Source: Candidatus Blautia stercorigallinarum (lineage in GTDB: Bacteria > Bacillota > Clostridia > Lachnospirales > Lachnospiraceae). From it: a stretch of 57,197 nucleotides of DNA. The translations under genes and the position numbers were made by a program. Below, one piece after another: positions 41,467-49,753 of the stretch. The DNA lies in the NCBI GenBank assembly GCA_019112785.1, contig DXIQ01000071.1, forward strand, positions 1 through 57,197. Reading direction: 5' to 3'. The notes under the pieces were generated by a model that searched no databases, was not told the DNA's origin, and worked only from the letters and a program-made list of their open reading frames with translations. Positions within the stretch are counted from its first letter, which is position 1, and the number at the start of each line of letters is the position of its first letter.

Positions 41467-42570
41467 ATGAATCAGATAATAGAAATGAATGTATCTACAC
41501 CTGAACAGTTCATCAGAGCAGTCAGATTATCACGGAATGTCTTTGAAAACCAGACAGTTATCAATGTGATAAACAGAGGAGAAAGCTTTGCCAGAGCATC
41601 TGAGCTGACATCTGATATACAGTATGGGGTTACTTCACTTTATAAGAATACCGTTGGTTCTTTTGCCGGAGCACAATTATCTCAATTCTCCATTCAAATG
41701 GTATCTGATCCGTTTGGGAGATTCTCGAAATTGCTTATAAATGCCAGATATTTCAGCAGCCCCAAAGAACTTAATGACCTGATATGTGTATCAGCTGAAA
41801 TAGCCGGTCTGCTTAATAAGAAAGTAAGAAACCGCAGTGATGATCTCGAAAAAATATACATCTTTGATCGGTGGGTGAGAAAAAACTTTGAGTACAAGAG
41901 CACAAGCCAGATGGAGGATCATACGGCAATAAATCTCCTGAAGAGTCGGAGCGGTGTCTGCCAGGCGATAGCGGCGATAGCAGTGTTGGTATTATCATAC
42001 ATGGGGGTTAAAGTCCTTTATGTATCAGGCGAAGGAAAAGGAAACAGAGGATGGGGGCCGCATGCATGGAATTCAGCATATATTAACGGACAATGGATAC
42101 ATATGGATTTTACATTTTCCATGAATTCCTTAAGATTGCCATGCACAAAATCCGGAATAGAAGAGAAATTCTTTGTTAAAACACATCGGTGGGACAAAAA
42201 AGAGTATAGCAGCCGATCGATGGATTCTAAGTGGAAGAGTATCTGTTGGAATAAAGAGAAAGGGGTAAATATTATTGTTAATGCTGAAAGCTGCCGCATC
42301 AATGGAGTTGAGGTAAAGTTTTCTTCTAAATTGCTCGTAAAAGATGGAAACAGGATTCTTGTTGATCTTGCCAGCATAATAAGGCTTATGGGCGGGGGCA
42401 TAGAGTTGATTCCCAATACGGGCACTATAAATGTTTGTGTTTGCAACAAAAGGATTATTCTTAAAGGCGCTCTGAAGCATTTTCATGATGGTTTTTTTGA
42501 TCAGATTGTGCTCAATCATATCTGGAAGAACGAATGCATCAATGATTCTGAACTTAGAATCGCAATTTAA
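41467..42570 (+). CDS. Transglutaminase-like protein with copper amine oxidase-type N1 repeat
   Basis: 367 residues. Transglutaminase-like site: Cys in KSRSGVCQAIAAIAVLVLS (about residue 163), His in GPHAWNSAYING (about 199) and Asp in WIHMDFTFS (about 214), the Cys-His-Asp order of the family. The C-terminal ~100 residues read like a copper amine oxidase N-terminal domain (CRINGVEVKFSSKLLVKDGN, then VDLASIIRLMGG). No signal peptide is apparent at the N-terminus. It could crosslink, cleave or modify the island substrates. Part of the E1/WXG/toxin operon. Confidence 0.75.
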   Translation: MNQIIEMNVSTPEQFIRAVRLSRNVFENQTVINVINRGESFARASELTSDIQYGVTSLYKNTVGSFAGAQLSQFSIQMVSDPFGRFSKLLINARYFSSPKELNDLICVSAEIAGLLNKKVRNRSDDLEKIYIFDRWVRKNFEYKSTSQMEDHTAINLLKSRSGVCQAIAAIAVLVLSYMGVKVLYVSGEGKGNRGWGPHAWNSAYINGQWIHMDFTFSMNSLRLPCTKSGIEEKFFVKTHRWDKKEYSSRSMDSKWKSICWNKEKGVNIIVNAESCRINGVEVKFSSKLLVKDGNRILVDLASIIRLMGGGIELIPNTGTINVCVCNKRIILKGALKHFHDGFFDQIVLNHIWKNECINDSELRIAI

Positions 42571-42582
42571 GGTGGTGATGTT

Positions 42583-42927
42583 ATGGTCAATGTGGTGTCA
42601 GCGGGAAGGTTTAAGGGAAAAAGAATAAAAGCTGACTGTGAAGGGGTGTTTATTCCGTTTGGAAGAGAGCATCTTGATATAACGCCAGAGATTGTTGACC
42701 ATATTAGGATGATGAGTATGACACAAAACAGGAGCTTTCTCAGCGGATTTCTTAGAGGCTTTTTTTCTAAATGGCTTGGCAGCACGGCATGGTTATCGGC
42801 GATTCAGAGTGCGCAGGGCAAAAGCCAATTCCGAATAAGAATAGCCTATAGAGATGGGACGGCGAGTGTTTGTGTTATTGATGATTGTGTACTTGATCAG
42901 CTGGCGGTAACATTCGACTTAATCTGA
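42583..42927 (+). CDS. Island protein of unknown function (114 residues)
   Basis: Beta-rich ends (MVNVVSAGRFKGKRIKADCE; FRIRIAYRDGTASVCVIDD) flank a central amphipathic or partly hydrophobic helix (SFLSGFLRGFFSKWLGSTAW). Last gene of the E1/WXG/toxin operon, before a terminator. No family recognised. Confidence 0.6.
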   Translation: MVNVVSAGRFKGKRIKADCEGVFIPFGREHLDITPEIVDHIRMMSMTQNRSFLSGFLRGFFSKWLGSTAWLSAIQSAQGKSQFRIRIAYRDGTASVCVIDDCVLDQLAVTFDLI

Positions 42928-42928
42928 G

Positions 42929-42957
42929 ACCTTCACTTTGAAAAGTGGAGGTTTTCT
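42929..42957 (+). terminator. Intrinsic terminator merging into the next island promoter
   Basis: ACCTTCACTTT pairs with AAAGTGGAGGT around a short loop, followed by TTTC. The 3' arm and T run contain the GGAGGTTTT of promoter 8. Confidence 0.75.
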
Positions 42958-42971
42958 TATCTGTATCGTTA
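42947..42971 (+). promoter_or_regulatory. ECF-type island promoter, site 8
   Basis: GGAGGTTTT at 42947 and CGTTAA at 42967, spacing 20. Drives the phosphoesterase-to-PcfJ operon. Confidence 0.75.
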
Positions 42972-43003
42972 ATATAAATAAACGGATGGAGGAGGTGCCG
43001 GGA

Positions 43004-43723
43004 ATGATATATGTTACGGGAGATACACATGGAGATCAGATCCTTTGGGATGCATGTATAGGTAATTTCCTAAAGGAAGGGGATACCATAATTGTTCTCG
43101 GAGACTTTGGAATTGGTTTCTTCGATGGCAGATACTGGCCTGAGGAAATGTTTTATGATTACCTGTCAGAACAGAAATATACGGTTCTGTTTATCGATGG
43201 CAATCATGAGAACTTTGAAAAATTAAATTCTTTTCCGGTGGATCAATGGAATGGCGGGCGTGTCCGGTTTATACGGGATAACGTGATTCACCTTATGAGA
43301 GGTGAAATATATGACATTGACGGGAAAAAGGTTTTCTGCTTTGGCGGCGGGTACTCATTGGACAAAGATTATCGTGTTCCGGGGAGAACGTGGTGGCCAC
43401 AGGAGATGCCGAACGATGGAGAATACAGGAATGCAACAAAGAATTTGGAAGAGTGCGGATTTAAGGTTGACTATATCCTGACTCATACCGCTCCGGCAGA
43501 TACAGTGGAATATATGTCCAGATTAAGTCTTGGAATTAAAAATACTGTTGTTGAAGAACTTCCTCTGACCAGTTATCTTCAGTGGATTGTTGAGAAGGCG
43601 CAATACGACAAGTGGTTTTTCGGTCACTTTCATATAGATGCTGAGCTTTGGAAAAATCAGTATGCAGTACTTGACGGTATAAGAGAATTGCATACAGGTA
43701 ACTTGATCAAAATTAGATGTTAA
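43004..43723 (+). CDS. Metallophosphoesterase of the island
   Basis: 239 residues. Motifs in order: YVTGDTHGDQ, VLGDFGIGFFDG, FIDGNHENFE, ILTHTAPAD and FFGHFHIDAE, the full dimetal calcineurin-like set. ATG 43004 follows GGAGGAGG. This resembles small phage/island phosphoesterases acting on nucleic acid or nucleotide phosphates; a role in removing a signal or modifying secreted material is possible. It is not closely similar to the chromosomal enzyme at 18024. Confidence 0.88.
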   Translation: MIYVTGDTHGDQILWDACIGNFLKEGDTIIVLGDFGIGFFDGRYWPEEMFYDYLSEQKYTVLFIDGNHENFEKLNSFPVDQWNGGRVRFIRDNVIHLMRGEIYDIDGKKVFCFGGGYSLDKDYRVPGRTWWPQEMPNDGEYRNATKNLEECGFKVDYILTHTAPADTVEYMSRLSLGIKNTVVEELPLTSYLQWIVEKAQYDKWFFGHFHIDAELWKNQYAVLDGIRELHTGNLIKIRC

Positions 43724-43740
43724 AGGAAGGAGATGATTCT

Positions 43741-44238
43741 ATGCCGATTATTTTTATTGCAGAAAACAATGAGTACAATCCATTGGAACTCGAACCATAC
43801 AAATCGTTCAATAAAAAGTTCGAGGACAGAGAGGATGATCTCGAAGGGGCGCTGATAAAAATTAGTATTCCCAATCATAGAAAAGGGTTTGTTGATGGAT
43901 TCAGTATTGACCGATATTACTGTGATGATATCACCCTAAAGTTCATGTTCTCGCATATCCATGGATCCAGCAGCGAGAACAGTATCTTAATACATCATAC
44001 GATTGAATATGATTTTGATACATCGTTTGTAGAGATTCAGCAGGACATGGCAGAAGAGTTTAAATCAAGAGCGGAACATATTTATATTCCGGGTGTCAAG
44101 CAGCTTGAATTGTCATATCGCCTGACATCAAAAAGCGTTCAGCTGATATTTGATGTAGTGACGGAAGAAAAAAGTCTTCAAACAATCTGTAATCAGCTGA
44201 TCAGCCATGATGTAGCGATATTTTCGAGAGGGTGGTAG
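43741..44238 (+). CDS. Island protein of unknown function (165 residues)
   Basis: Soluble, mixed alpha/beta: MPIIFIAENNEYNPLELEPY start and beta-rich middle (LIKISIPNHRKGFVDGFSID; TLKFMFSHIHGSS). AAGGAAGGAG lies before ATG 43741. Lies 18 bases after the phosphoesterase and 5 bases before the ASCH gene. No family recognised. Confidence 0.6.
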   Translation: MPIIFIAENNEYNPLELEPYKSFNKKFEDREDDLEGALIKISIPNHRKGFVDGFSIDRYYCDDITLKFMFSHIHGSSSENSILIHHTIEYDFDTSFVEIQQDMAEEFKSRAEHIYIPGVKQLELSYRLTSKSVQLIFDVVTEEKSLQTICNQLISHDVAIFSRGW

Positions 44239-44242
44239 GAAC

Positions 44243-44665
44243 ATGATTTATGAGATGAATCTTAATGCGTCGCCATTTGAAAAGATTGCTTCTGGGAGCA
44301 AGACCTTTGAACTAAGGCTTTTTGATGCGAAGCGCAGAAGAATCGATATAGGAGACAGGATAGTTTTTACGAATCTTGATAATCCTATGAAGAAGATTGC
44401 TGTTACCGTGAGATCTTTACATAGGTATGCGTCTTTTGAGGATCTGTTTGCAGATATTCCTATTGAAAAGTGCGGCAATAGCAGTACAGATACTCCGGAT
44501 ATGGCTGCCGCAGGGATGAGTAAATACTATACAGCTGATCAGATTCGGAAATATGGGGTACTTGGTATCGAGATAGTAATTACGGATACGTCGAAGGTAC
44601 TGAAACAACTGGAAGAACAAAAAGAGGCTGAATTCGATAGGCTTTTTCCAGATGGAATGAAGTAA
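44243..44665 (+). CDS. ASCH domain protein
   Basis: 140 residues. LNASPFEKIASGSKTFELRL, then DAKRRRIDIGDRIVFTN fits the ASCH fold pattern (PFxxIxxGxKTxExR, GDxIxF), a PUA-like RNA-binding or nuclease-like domain. A C-terminal helix (LKQLEEQKEAEFDRLF) follows. ASCH proteins can bind RNA or act on modified cytidine. The local role is unknown. Confidence 0.8.
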   Translation: MIYEMNLNASPFEKIASGSKTFELRLFDAKRRRIDIGDRIVFTNLDNPMKKIAVTVRSLHRYASFEDLFADIPIEKCGNSSTDTPDMAAAGMSKYYTADQIRKYGVLGIEIVITDTSKVLKQLEEQKEAEFDRLFPDGMK

Positions 44666-44700
44666 AAAGTACAAAATATGAAATGGAAGGAGGGTAGCAT

Positions 44701-46161
44701 ATGATTTCGATGACAGAGCTTGAAAGGATGCTTTTCCGCTGCCCTGAAGTAAACATTTCAAAATATCCTCAGGCTTCGTATGAGGAATTCCTGCTGATGG
44801 ATCATGATTTTTCCGGAGAGTATGTATGTGTCTACCCTTTTGTCAAAATGGATGAATCAGGAACACCGTATGTAGAAATATATGTTTGGGATTCGATGCT
44901 TTATCCGGACATATATGAGAGCTTTATTATTTGCGAGGGAATGAGGCTTACAGACGTATTGGAAGAAAAGCTGCTTAATTATTGCAGAGAACCTCTTCTC
45001 CGTATTGGTTATCAGCGCATGGACAGTTTTAATTCTGCTTTGCTTGAGTGCTTCCCGCGATGGCATTGTATAGAATATTCTGCCGAGAACATTGGAAGAT
45101 GTATTGAACACATCTATTATGCAAGCCACCATTCCGGTCCCAGGGAGATATTATACAAAGCCGGGCTCGGAAACATCGCATATAACATAAAACAACTGCC
45201 TATGGTTAATCTTGTTGGATCGACTGTATCAGCAATAGTAGGTCATAATCTGCCGATAAAACTTCTGCGCATTTTGGATAAGCCGGAATTAATCGATGTC
45301 CTGTATGAAGAAGATAGTACTGAACATGCACTTGGCGTATATAGGGCATATTCAAGTCATATTGGAAAGGCTATTCCTTCAGCTAATCAGTGGAGATATC
45401 TGGATGAATTGTATTCCAATGGCGGAAAGTTCGCAGGTATGGTTTTCAATCGTTCTTTATATAAACGTTTGAGTCATACTGATAACGAATATATCCTCGA
45501 ACGTTACAAGAGATATTTTGAATTGTATGAAGAGTTAAAAATTAACAGGCGCATTAGAATACCAAAAGCTGATGAGTTGTGGGAAGCTACTGAGCGGCTT
45601 GAGTACCTTCAAGAATACAGCGACGAAAGAGAAGCTATAGACGCACAGTTTAGAAGCAGAAAGCACTGTGGACGTCCGGTATATGAGTATTCTGATAACT
45701 CCTATCTGGTGATTTTGCCAGAATCGTGTGCTGATATATGCAGAGAAGCAATTTCCCAAGAGAATTGTCTTATGGATTATATCTGCAGGCATGCATCGGG
45801 GGAAACAACTATATTGTTTTTAAGGAAAAAAGATAAACCGGACGAATCTTTTGTGACAATGGAAGTGAAGGACTGGCAGATCAAACAGGTATACGGATGT
45901 TGCAATACAATACCGGGAAAAGATGTTTTTCAGTTCCTTGTTGAAAAGTATTCAAGGAAGAAAGCTTTATTCATGGATTTGGATTCAATGGTAGATAACT
46001 GTCTGGATCAAGAGTATGAACCGGATGATGAGTTAATGGAATACTTAAGTGGTCTTCTGAGAAGCAACAATGCAAATAGCATGGCGGCATGCAATCAAGA
46101 TGAGAATGAATACATACAGCTTACATTGGCAGATATGTTTCCTGATGTTTTTGATGGTTGA
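44701..46161 (+). CDS. PcfJ-like protein
   Basis: 486 residues. The C-terminal third carries the PcfJ-type signature: YLVILPESCADICREAISQE, a spaced Cys, then TTILFLRKKDKPDESFVTME and WQIKQVYGCCN. PcfJ-like proteins occur on plasmids and mobile elements; their biochemical function is unknown. The N-terminal part is rich in aromatic residues with no known domain. It ends the operon begun at 43004. GGAAGGAGGG precedes the ATG. Confidence 0.75.
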   Translation: MISMTELERMLFRCPEVNISKYPQASYEEFLLMDHDFSGEYVCVYPFVKMDESGTPYVEIYVWDSMLYPDIYESFIICEGMRLTDVLEEKLLNYCREPLLRIGYQRMDSFNSALLECFPRWHCIEYSAENIGRCIEHIYYASHHSGPREILYKAGLGNIAYNIKQLPMVNLVGSTVSAIVGHNLPIKLLRILDKPELIDVLYEEDSTEHALGVYRAYSSHIGKAIPSANQWRYLDELYSNGGKFAGMVFNRSLYKRLSHTDNEYILERYKRYFELYEELKINRRIRIPKADELWEATERLEYLQEYSDEREAIDAQFRSRKHCGRPVYEYSDNSYLVILPESCADICREAISQENCLMDYICRHASGETTILFLRKKDKPDESFVTMEVKDWQIKQVYGCCNTIPGKDVFQFLVEKYSRKKALFMDLDSMVDNCLDQEYEPDDELMEYLSGLLRSNNANSMAACNQDENEYIQLTLADMFPDVFDG

Positions 46162-46165
46162 AAAT

Positions 46166-46190
46166 GGATATCGTGGCAGTCTCATCGTTT
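46166..46190 (+). promoter_or_regulatory. ECF-type island promoter, site 9
   Basis: GGATATCGT at 46166 and CGTTTG at 46186, spacing 20. Precedes the 46222 gene. Confidence 0.65.
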
Positions 46191-46221
46191 GTAAGAGTAT
46201 AGATATAAGGAGGAGCAGAGC

Positions 46222-46635
46222 ATGGGGTATTTTTCTGAACTGGATATAAATAATGCCTGTTATGAGGATCACAGTTATCCATCTCCTGAAATGGAATTGA
46301 GATGGAGAATAGAAGATCTGAGAAGCAGATTAGATGAAATAACAAACGGCGAGTATGGAATTACTGCACACTATTTTATGGGATGTCAATTTTCTAAAGA
46401 TGATCTTGCATTTACTCCGCCTGAATACTTTTCCAGAGTATCAGATATATTAGATGCTATTGCTATTGCAGAGGAAGAATTAGCCATGTCTGATTGCGAA
46501 GAGCCTGAAAACGCAATTAAGGATACTTCAATCGAGATTGGCATTGAAGAGATTCCAGGGCAGCTAACTATTTGGGATATTCCTATAGATGACCTTATAG
46601 ATTGTCCTGAAGAGAGAATGGAAGCTGCTGCGTAG
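46222..46635 (+). CDS. Acidic island protein of unknown function (137 residues)
   Basis: Highly acidic; helical middle (MELRWRIEDLRSRLDEITNG, DILDAIAIAEEELAMS). The C-terminus reads EIPGQLTIWDIPIDDLIDCP. AGGAGGAG before ATG 46222. Transcribed alone from its own island promoter and followed at once by another. No family recognised. An acidic inhibitor or adaptor role would fit but is not shown. Confidence 0.65.
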   Translation: MGYFSELDINNACYEDHSYPSPEMELRWRIEDLRSRLDEITNGEYGITAHYFMGCQFSKDDLAFTPPEYFSRVSDILDAIAIAEEELAMSDCEEPENAIKDTSIEIGIEEIPGQLTIWDIPIDDLIDCPEERMEAAA

Positions 46636-46682
46636 AGAAATTTAGGGATTCCGCTGAAATAAAATGTTTCTTGTGCAAAAAT

Positions 46683-46707
46683 GGAGATTCGGCTTGGCTT
46701 ATCGTTT
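46683..46707 (+). promoter_or_regulatory. ECF-type island promoter, site 10
   Basis: GGAGATTCG at 46683 and CGTTTA at 46703, spacing 20. Drives the membrane protease operon. Confidence 0.7.
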
Positions 46708-46745
46708 ATATACATAGAAATCCAAAAGAAACGGAGGGCGAAGCC

Positions 46746-47837
46746 ATGAAGAGAAATACATTGTGTAGAAGAGATTATGTTTTGGAGACTGTATTCTGGG
46801 GCATCATTGCATTCATTTGGTATCAGAATTTGTTCTTTATTAACATTCCGGGGAAGACGGTGCCGGAATCCAACCTGATTCTAATCGCAATGGTTGGGGT
46901 AAGCGTTACCGTTAATCTTGTCTTCACAATCCGATGGAGCAGAAATACGGTTTCTGCAATTACAGCAACCCTGCTTCCGTATGGTGCTTATGCATATATT
47001 ACATATGCAAAATACATGGCTAAAACCTATAGAATTACCTATAGAATTGTCTTGTGGGCGGCGATTGGAATCTGCGTGCTGACAGCGCTTTATATTGCTG
47101 TTGTAAAAATGAATGCGAGGAGTAAGCGCAGACTTGTCTTTAGAAAAGTAAGAATGACATACTCAGCCGTCAGATTTGTAGGAGCCGCTGCAAGTGTCAC
47201 CCTTATAATCTGCCTGTTTTGCAGATCATATATAGGAGGGGCGTTGATTACACCGGGTGAAAAAGCAGCATCTTCGTATGGAGAGCAATATACAATAGCG
47301 GCAAATATCGATACAGTTCTCTTACTTCAGGAAGAAGAGTGGGAAAAACTCAATCTTGATGAACGCATGGATGTTCTGCAATGTATATGCAATATCGAAG
47401 GGAATTATCTCGGGCTGGATCGCGGAGTACATATATATGCTTCCAAATTAGATGATAATCTTTTGGGCTATTACAATGACTCGGCATCATCTATACAGAT
47501 TTCAATTGATTTAGTTGAGTCAGGAGATCCATATGAAACCCTTGATTGCGTCTGCCATGAAATGTTTCATGCCGGGCAGGCCAGATATGTTGAGATATAT
47601 GAAGGGTTAGATGATGAGGCTAAGAGGTCGTACTTCCTTTATAACGCCTCCGTTTATGCAGAAGAGTTCCATGATTACAAGAATGCAAGAATGAGTGATG
47701 ACGTGTCAGATTATCTTGAGTATTATGGCCAGTGGTGCGAACAGGATGCCAGAGAGTACGCTTACAAAGCAGTCTTGGACTATTACGAAAGAATAGATGA
47801 GTATCTCGAACAACACGGTAATAGTTTGGATGAGTAG
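46746..47837 (+). CDS. Membrane protein with C-terminal HExxH metalloprotease domain
   Basis: 363 residues. Five hydrophobic helices occupy roughly residues 15-175 (ETVFWGIIAFIWYQNLFF through AAASVTLIICLFCRSYI). The rest is a soluble domain with CVCHEMFHAGQA (HExxH about residue 270) and a downstream Glu-rich helix, consistent with a gluzincin-type protease. ATG 46746 follows GGAGGGCGAAG. With the S2P-like protease encoded next it could process exported proteins at the membrane. No named family recognised. Confidence 0.7.
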   Translation: MKRNTLCRRDYVLETVFWGIIAFIWYQNLFFINIPGKTVPESNLILIAMVGVSVTVNLVFTIRWSRNTVSAITATLLPYGAYAYITYAKYMAKTYRITYRIVLWAAIGICVLTALYIAVVKMNARSKRRLVFRKVRMTYSAVRFVGAAASVTLIICLFCRSYIGGALITPGEKAASSYGEQYTIAANIDTVLLLQEEEWEKLNLDERMDVLQCICNIEGNYLGLDRGVHIYASKLDDNLLGYYNDSASSIQISIDLVESGDPYETLDCVCHEMFHAGQARYVEIYEGLDDEAKRSYFLYNASVYAEEFHDYKNARMSDDVSDYLEYYGQWCEQDAREYAYKAVLDYYERIDEYLEQHGNSLDE

Positions 47838-47847
47838 AGGTGAGAGC

Positions 47848-48867
47848 ATGAAATATCCCTTTTTTTCAAATTGGATAGCCTATAAAAGAATACCAGGTCA
47901 GGATGCGTATTACGTCAAGGATTTTGTTCTGGATACGGAAAGCATTATTACGTCAGAAATGATGGCGTTTGCAAAAAAGCTGGATGGAAAAACGGATCCT
48001 TATTCTATCAGAGGTAAGAGAAGTTTATCAGAGACTAGGAAGCTGATTGATGAACTTGCTTATATGGGTGTTATCAGAAAGGATCATGGCATTGTCTCAG
48101 ATGGTGAAGGGTTCTATATGAGGACGCTGATCAGAACGAGGAATACAAAAGCCAAAAGGGTTTTATCGAAAATCCTAAATGTTGCGCTGATGTTTGCATT
48201 CATACCGATTCTGGTTTCAGGGATACTTGTTTATTTGAATGCTGATGAATTTGGATATCTTGAACAGAGCATACTGGGAAGAATTGTGTATGACCATCCT
48301 GTATTGTGCGTATGGTTTTTTAACATCTTTTCCCTGCTTCTTGGAGCCGTGATTCATGAAATATGCCACGGTATTGCGTGCAGAGCTTATGGCGGGCGCG
48401 TTTTCGAGTATGGAGCCATGATTAATATACTTCCAGGATTTTATACATTGATGGATGAATCAAAAGTACGATCAAGGTTAAAGAAGATTCAAGTTCTGGC
48501 GGTTGGCGTAGAAGGAAATCTGTTATTGGCAGGCTGTCTGCTGCTCCTTACAGGTGTTCTCCCGGAACTGAAATATGTTTTTTCTGTAGGGGCACTTATA
48601 AACATCATAATGACATTCATCAACATGCTGGCAATTGACGGGACAGATGGTATGAAAATACTTCTTCTTTTGATAGGTATGGAAGAGAAGGATATAGATG
48701 ATATCAAATGTATGACAAAGGGGAAAAATAAGAGGGAGATGCTTGCAAACGATGGTTATTATGGTGTGGCGAAGCTGACAGCATGTCATATAATCATCTG
48801 GCTTCAGCGGATATATCCGATAGTTATTTTGTTAGATGTCATAGCAGTGATAGGAGCCTTTTTATGA
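47848..48867 (+). CDS. M50/site-2-protease-like membrane metalloprotease
   Basis: 339 residues. An N-terminal ~90-residue cytosolic region is followed by several membrane helices. The active-site helix reads AVIHEICHGIACRAYGGRVF (HExxH) and the second site lies in LAIDGTDGMKILL, matching the N/D-x-x-DG element of M50 proteases. Related proteins process or export peptides. ATG 47848 is chosen by its GAGGTGAG site; it lies 11 bases after the previous gene. It overlaps the next gene by four bases (ATGA). Confidence 0.78.
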   Translation: MKYPFFSNWIAYKRIPGQDAYYVKDFVLDTESIITSEMMAFAKKLDGKTDPYSIRGKRSLSETRKLIDELAYMGVIRKDHGIVSDGEGFYMRTLIRTRNTKAKRVLSKILNVALMFAFIPILVSGILVYLNADEFGYLEQSILGRIVYDHPVLCVWFFNIFSLLLGAVIHEICHGIACRAYGGRVFEYGAMINILPGFYTLMDESKVRSRLKKIQVLAVGVEGNLLLAGCLLLLTGVLPELKYVFSVGALINIIMTFINMLAIDGTDGMKILLLLIGMEEKDIDDIKCMTKGKNKREMLANDGYYGVAKLTACHIIIWLQRIYPIVILLDVIAVIGAFL

Positions 48868-49244
48868 AAGATGGAATCAAGACAAAACTGATATTGTTAA
48901 GTCCCGTAATAACAACTATGTTTTCATGGTGTGCGAACAGGTTTCTGTTGACATTTCTATCAGTTGTTGCAGTTTTCTTCTGTATAAGTATATGTCCTCC
49001 ATGCAGAAAACATGAAAATCTTTGGCTGTTTGTTCTTGCTGGTATTTCAACAATCCCTGCCAATATAGAAATAAGCATATTTGCTTGCGGCTGCTTTTCT
49101 TATCTGTGGGGAGAATCCCCGGTGCTTAGGATAATATACTTTCCGTTGGCATACGCCATTTTGCTCTGCATAGAAGAAATAATACTTGGCATTATCGGAA
49201 GGTTTATCTGGAAAAATCAAGATCCTATATTCGATGAAGAGTGA
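48864..49244 (+). CDS. Small membrane protein of the protease operon
   Basis: 126 residues with four predicted helices (LILLSPVITTMFSW; FLLTFLSVVAVFFCISI; LWLFVLAGISTIPANIEISI; FPLAYAILLCIEEIILGIIG). Cys-rich between helices. ATG 48864 overlaps the M50 stop, so it is coupled to it. It resembles a CPBP-like or SagE-like fragment only in general character; no family assigned. Confidence 0.65.
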   Translation: MKDGIKTKLILLSPVITTMFSWCANRFLLTFLSVVAVFFCISICPPCRKHENLWLFVLAGISTIPANIEISIFACGCFSYLWGESPVLRIIYFPLAYAILLCIEEIILGIIGRFIWKNQDPIFDEE

Positions 49245-49255
49245 GGATTTTTTAT

Positions 49256-49280
49256 GGAGAAATATTACTGGGATTCATTA
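49256..49280 (+). promoter_or_regulatory. ECF-type island promoter, site 11 (variant -10)
   Basis: GGAGAAATA at 49256 and CATTAA at 49276, spacing 20. The -10 has CATT instead of CGTT, so it may be weaker. A 115-base leader follows before 49391. Confidence 0.5.
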
Positions 49281-49390
49281 ATATAATCAAGAAGAAAACC
49301 TACCTGATGAGTGTCGTTTGGTAATCGATCGAAACAGTATTGAGCGTACTGTCGTGGGAAACCGCAAATATAATTAAGGAGGTAACGAGT

Positions 49391-49630
49391 ATGGGTTTCT
49401 TTGATCCAAGAAGCAGATCAGATGAGGATTATCAGAAGGATGTGGACAGCGGGAAGTATGATGCTTTTCGTCGATTCGATGTCGGTGGCGTTTATACCTA
49501 TCAGACAACATCAGACGGAGCCACATTGATTAAGGATGTCGAACCTGCAGATAATGACAAAGGGCATCAGCAGACAGATTTCTTGGTTGAAAATGGCTAT
49601 ATTACATCTATTCATTCTCATAATGATTGA
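49391..49630 (+). CDS. Small island protein of unknown function (79 residues)
   Basis: MGFFDPRSRSDEDYQKDVDS start, then a beta-rich stretch with aromatic residues (FDVGGVYTYQTTSDG). AGGAGGTAACG before ATG 49391. The start-proximal region is polar and the protein is soluble. No family recognised. It precedes the island TatD gene. Confidence 0.65.
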   Translation: MGFFDPRSRSDEDYQKDVDSGKYDAFRRFDVGGVYTYQTTSDGATLIKDVEPADNDKGHQQTDFLVENGYITSIHSHND

Positions 49631-49753
49631 GATGGCATCAGCAGAACAAGAATCTGAACAGCATCCGGTGGCTGCTAGAGACGAAGCTCCGAGTGGTCAC
49701 TGGATTATATGCTTTTGTTCGATAGTAAGCAGATGAGGGAAGGCGGTGATAAT

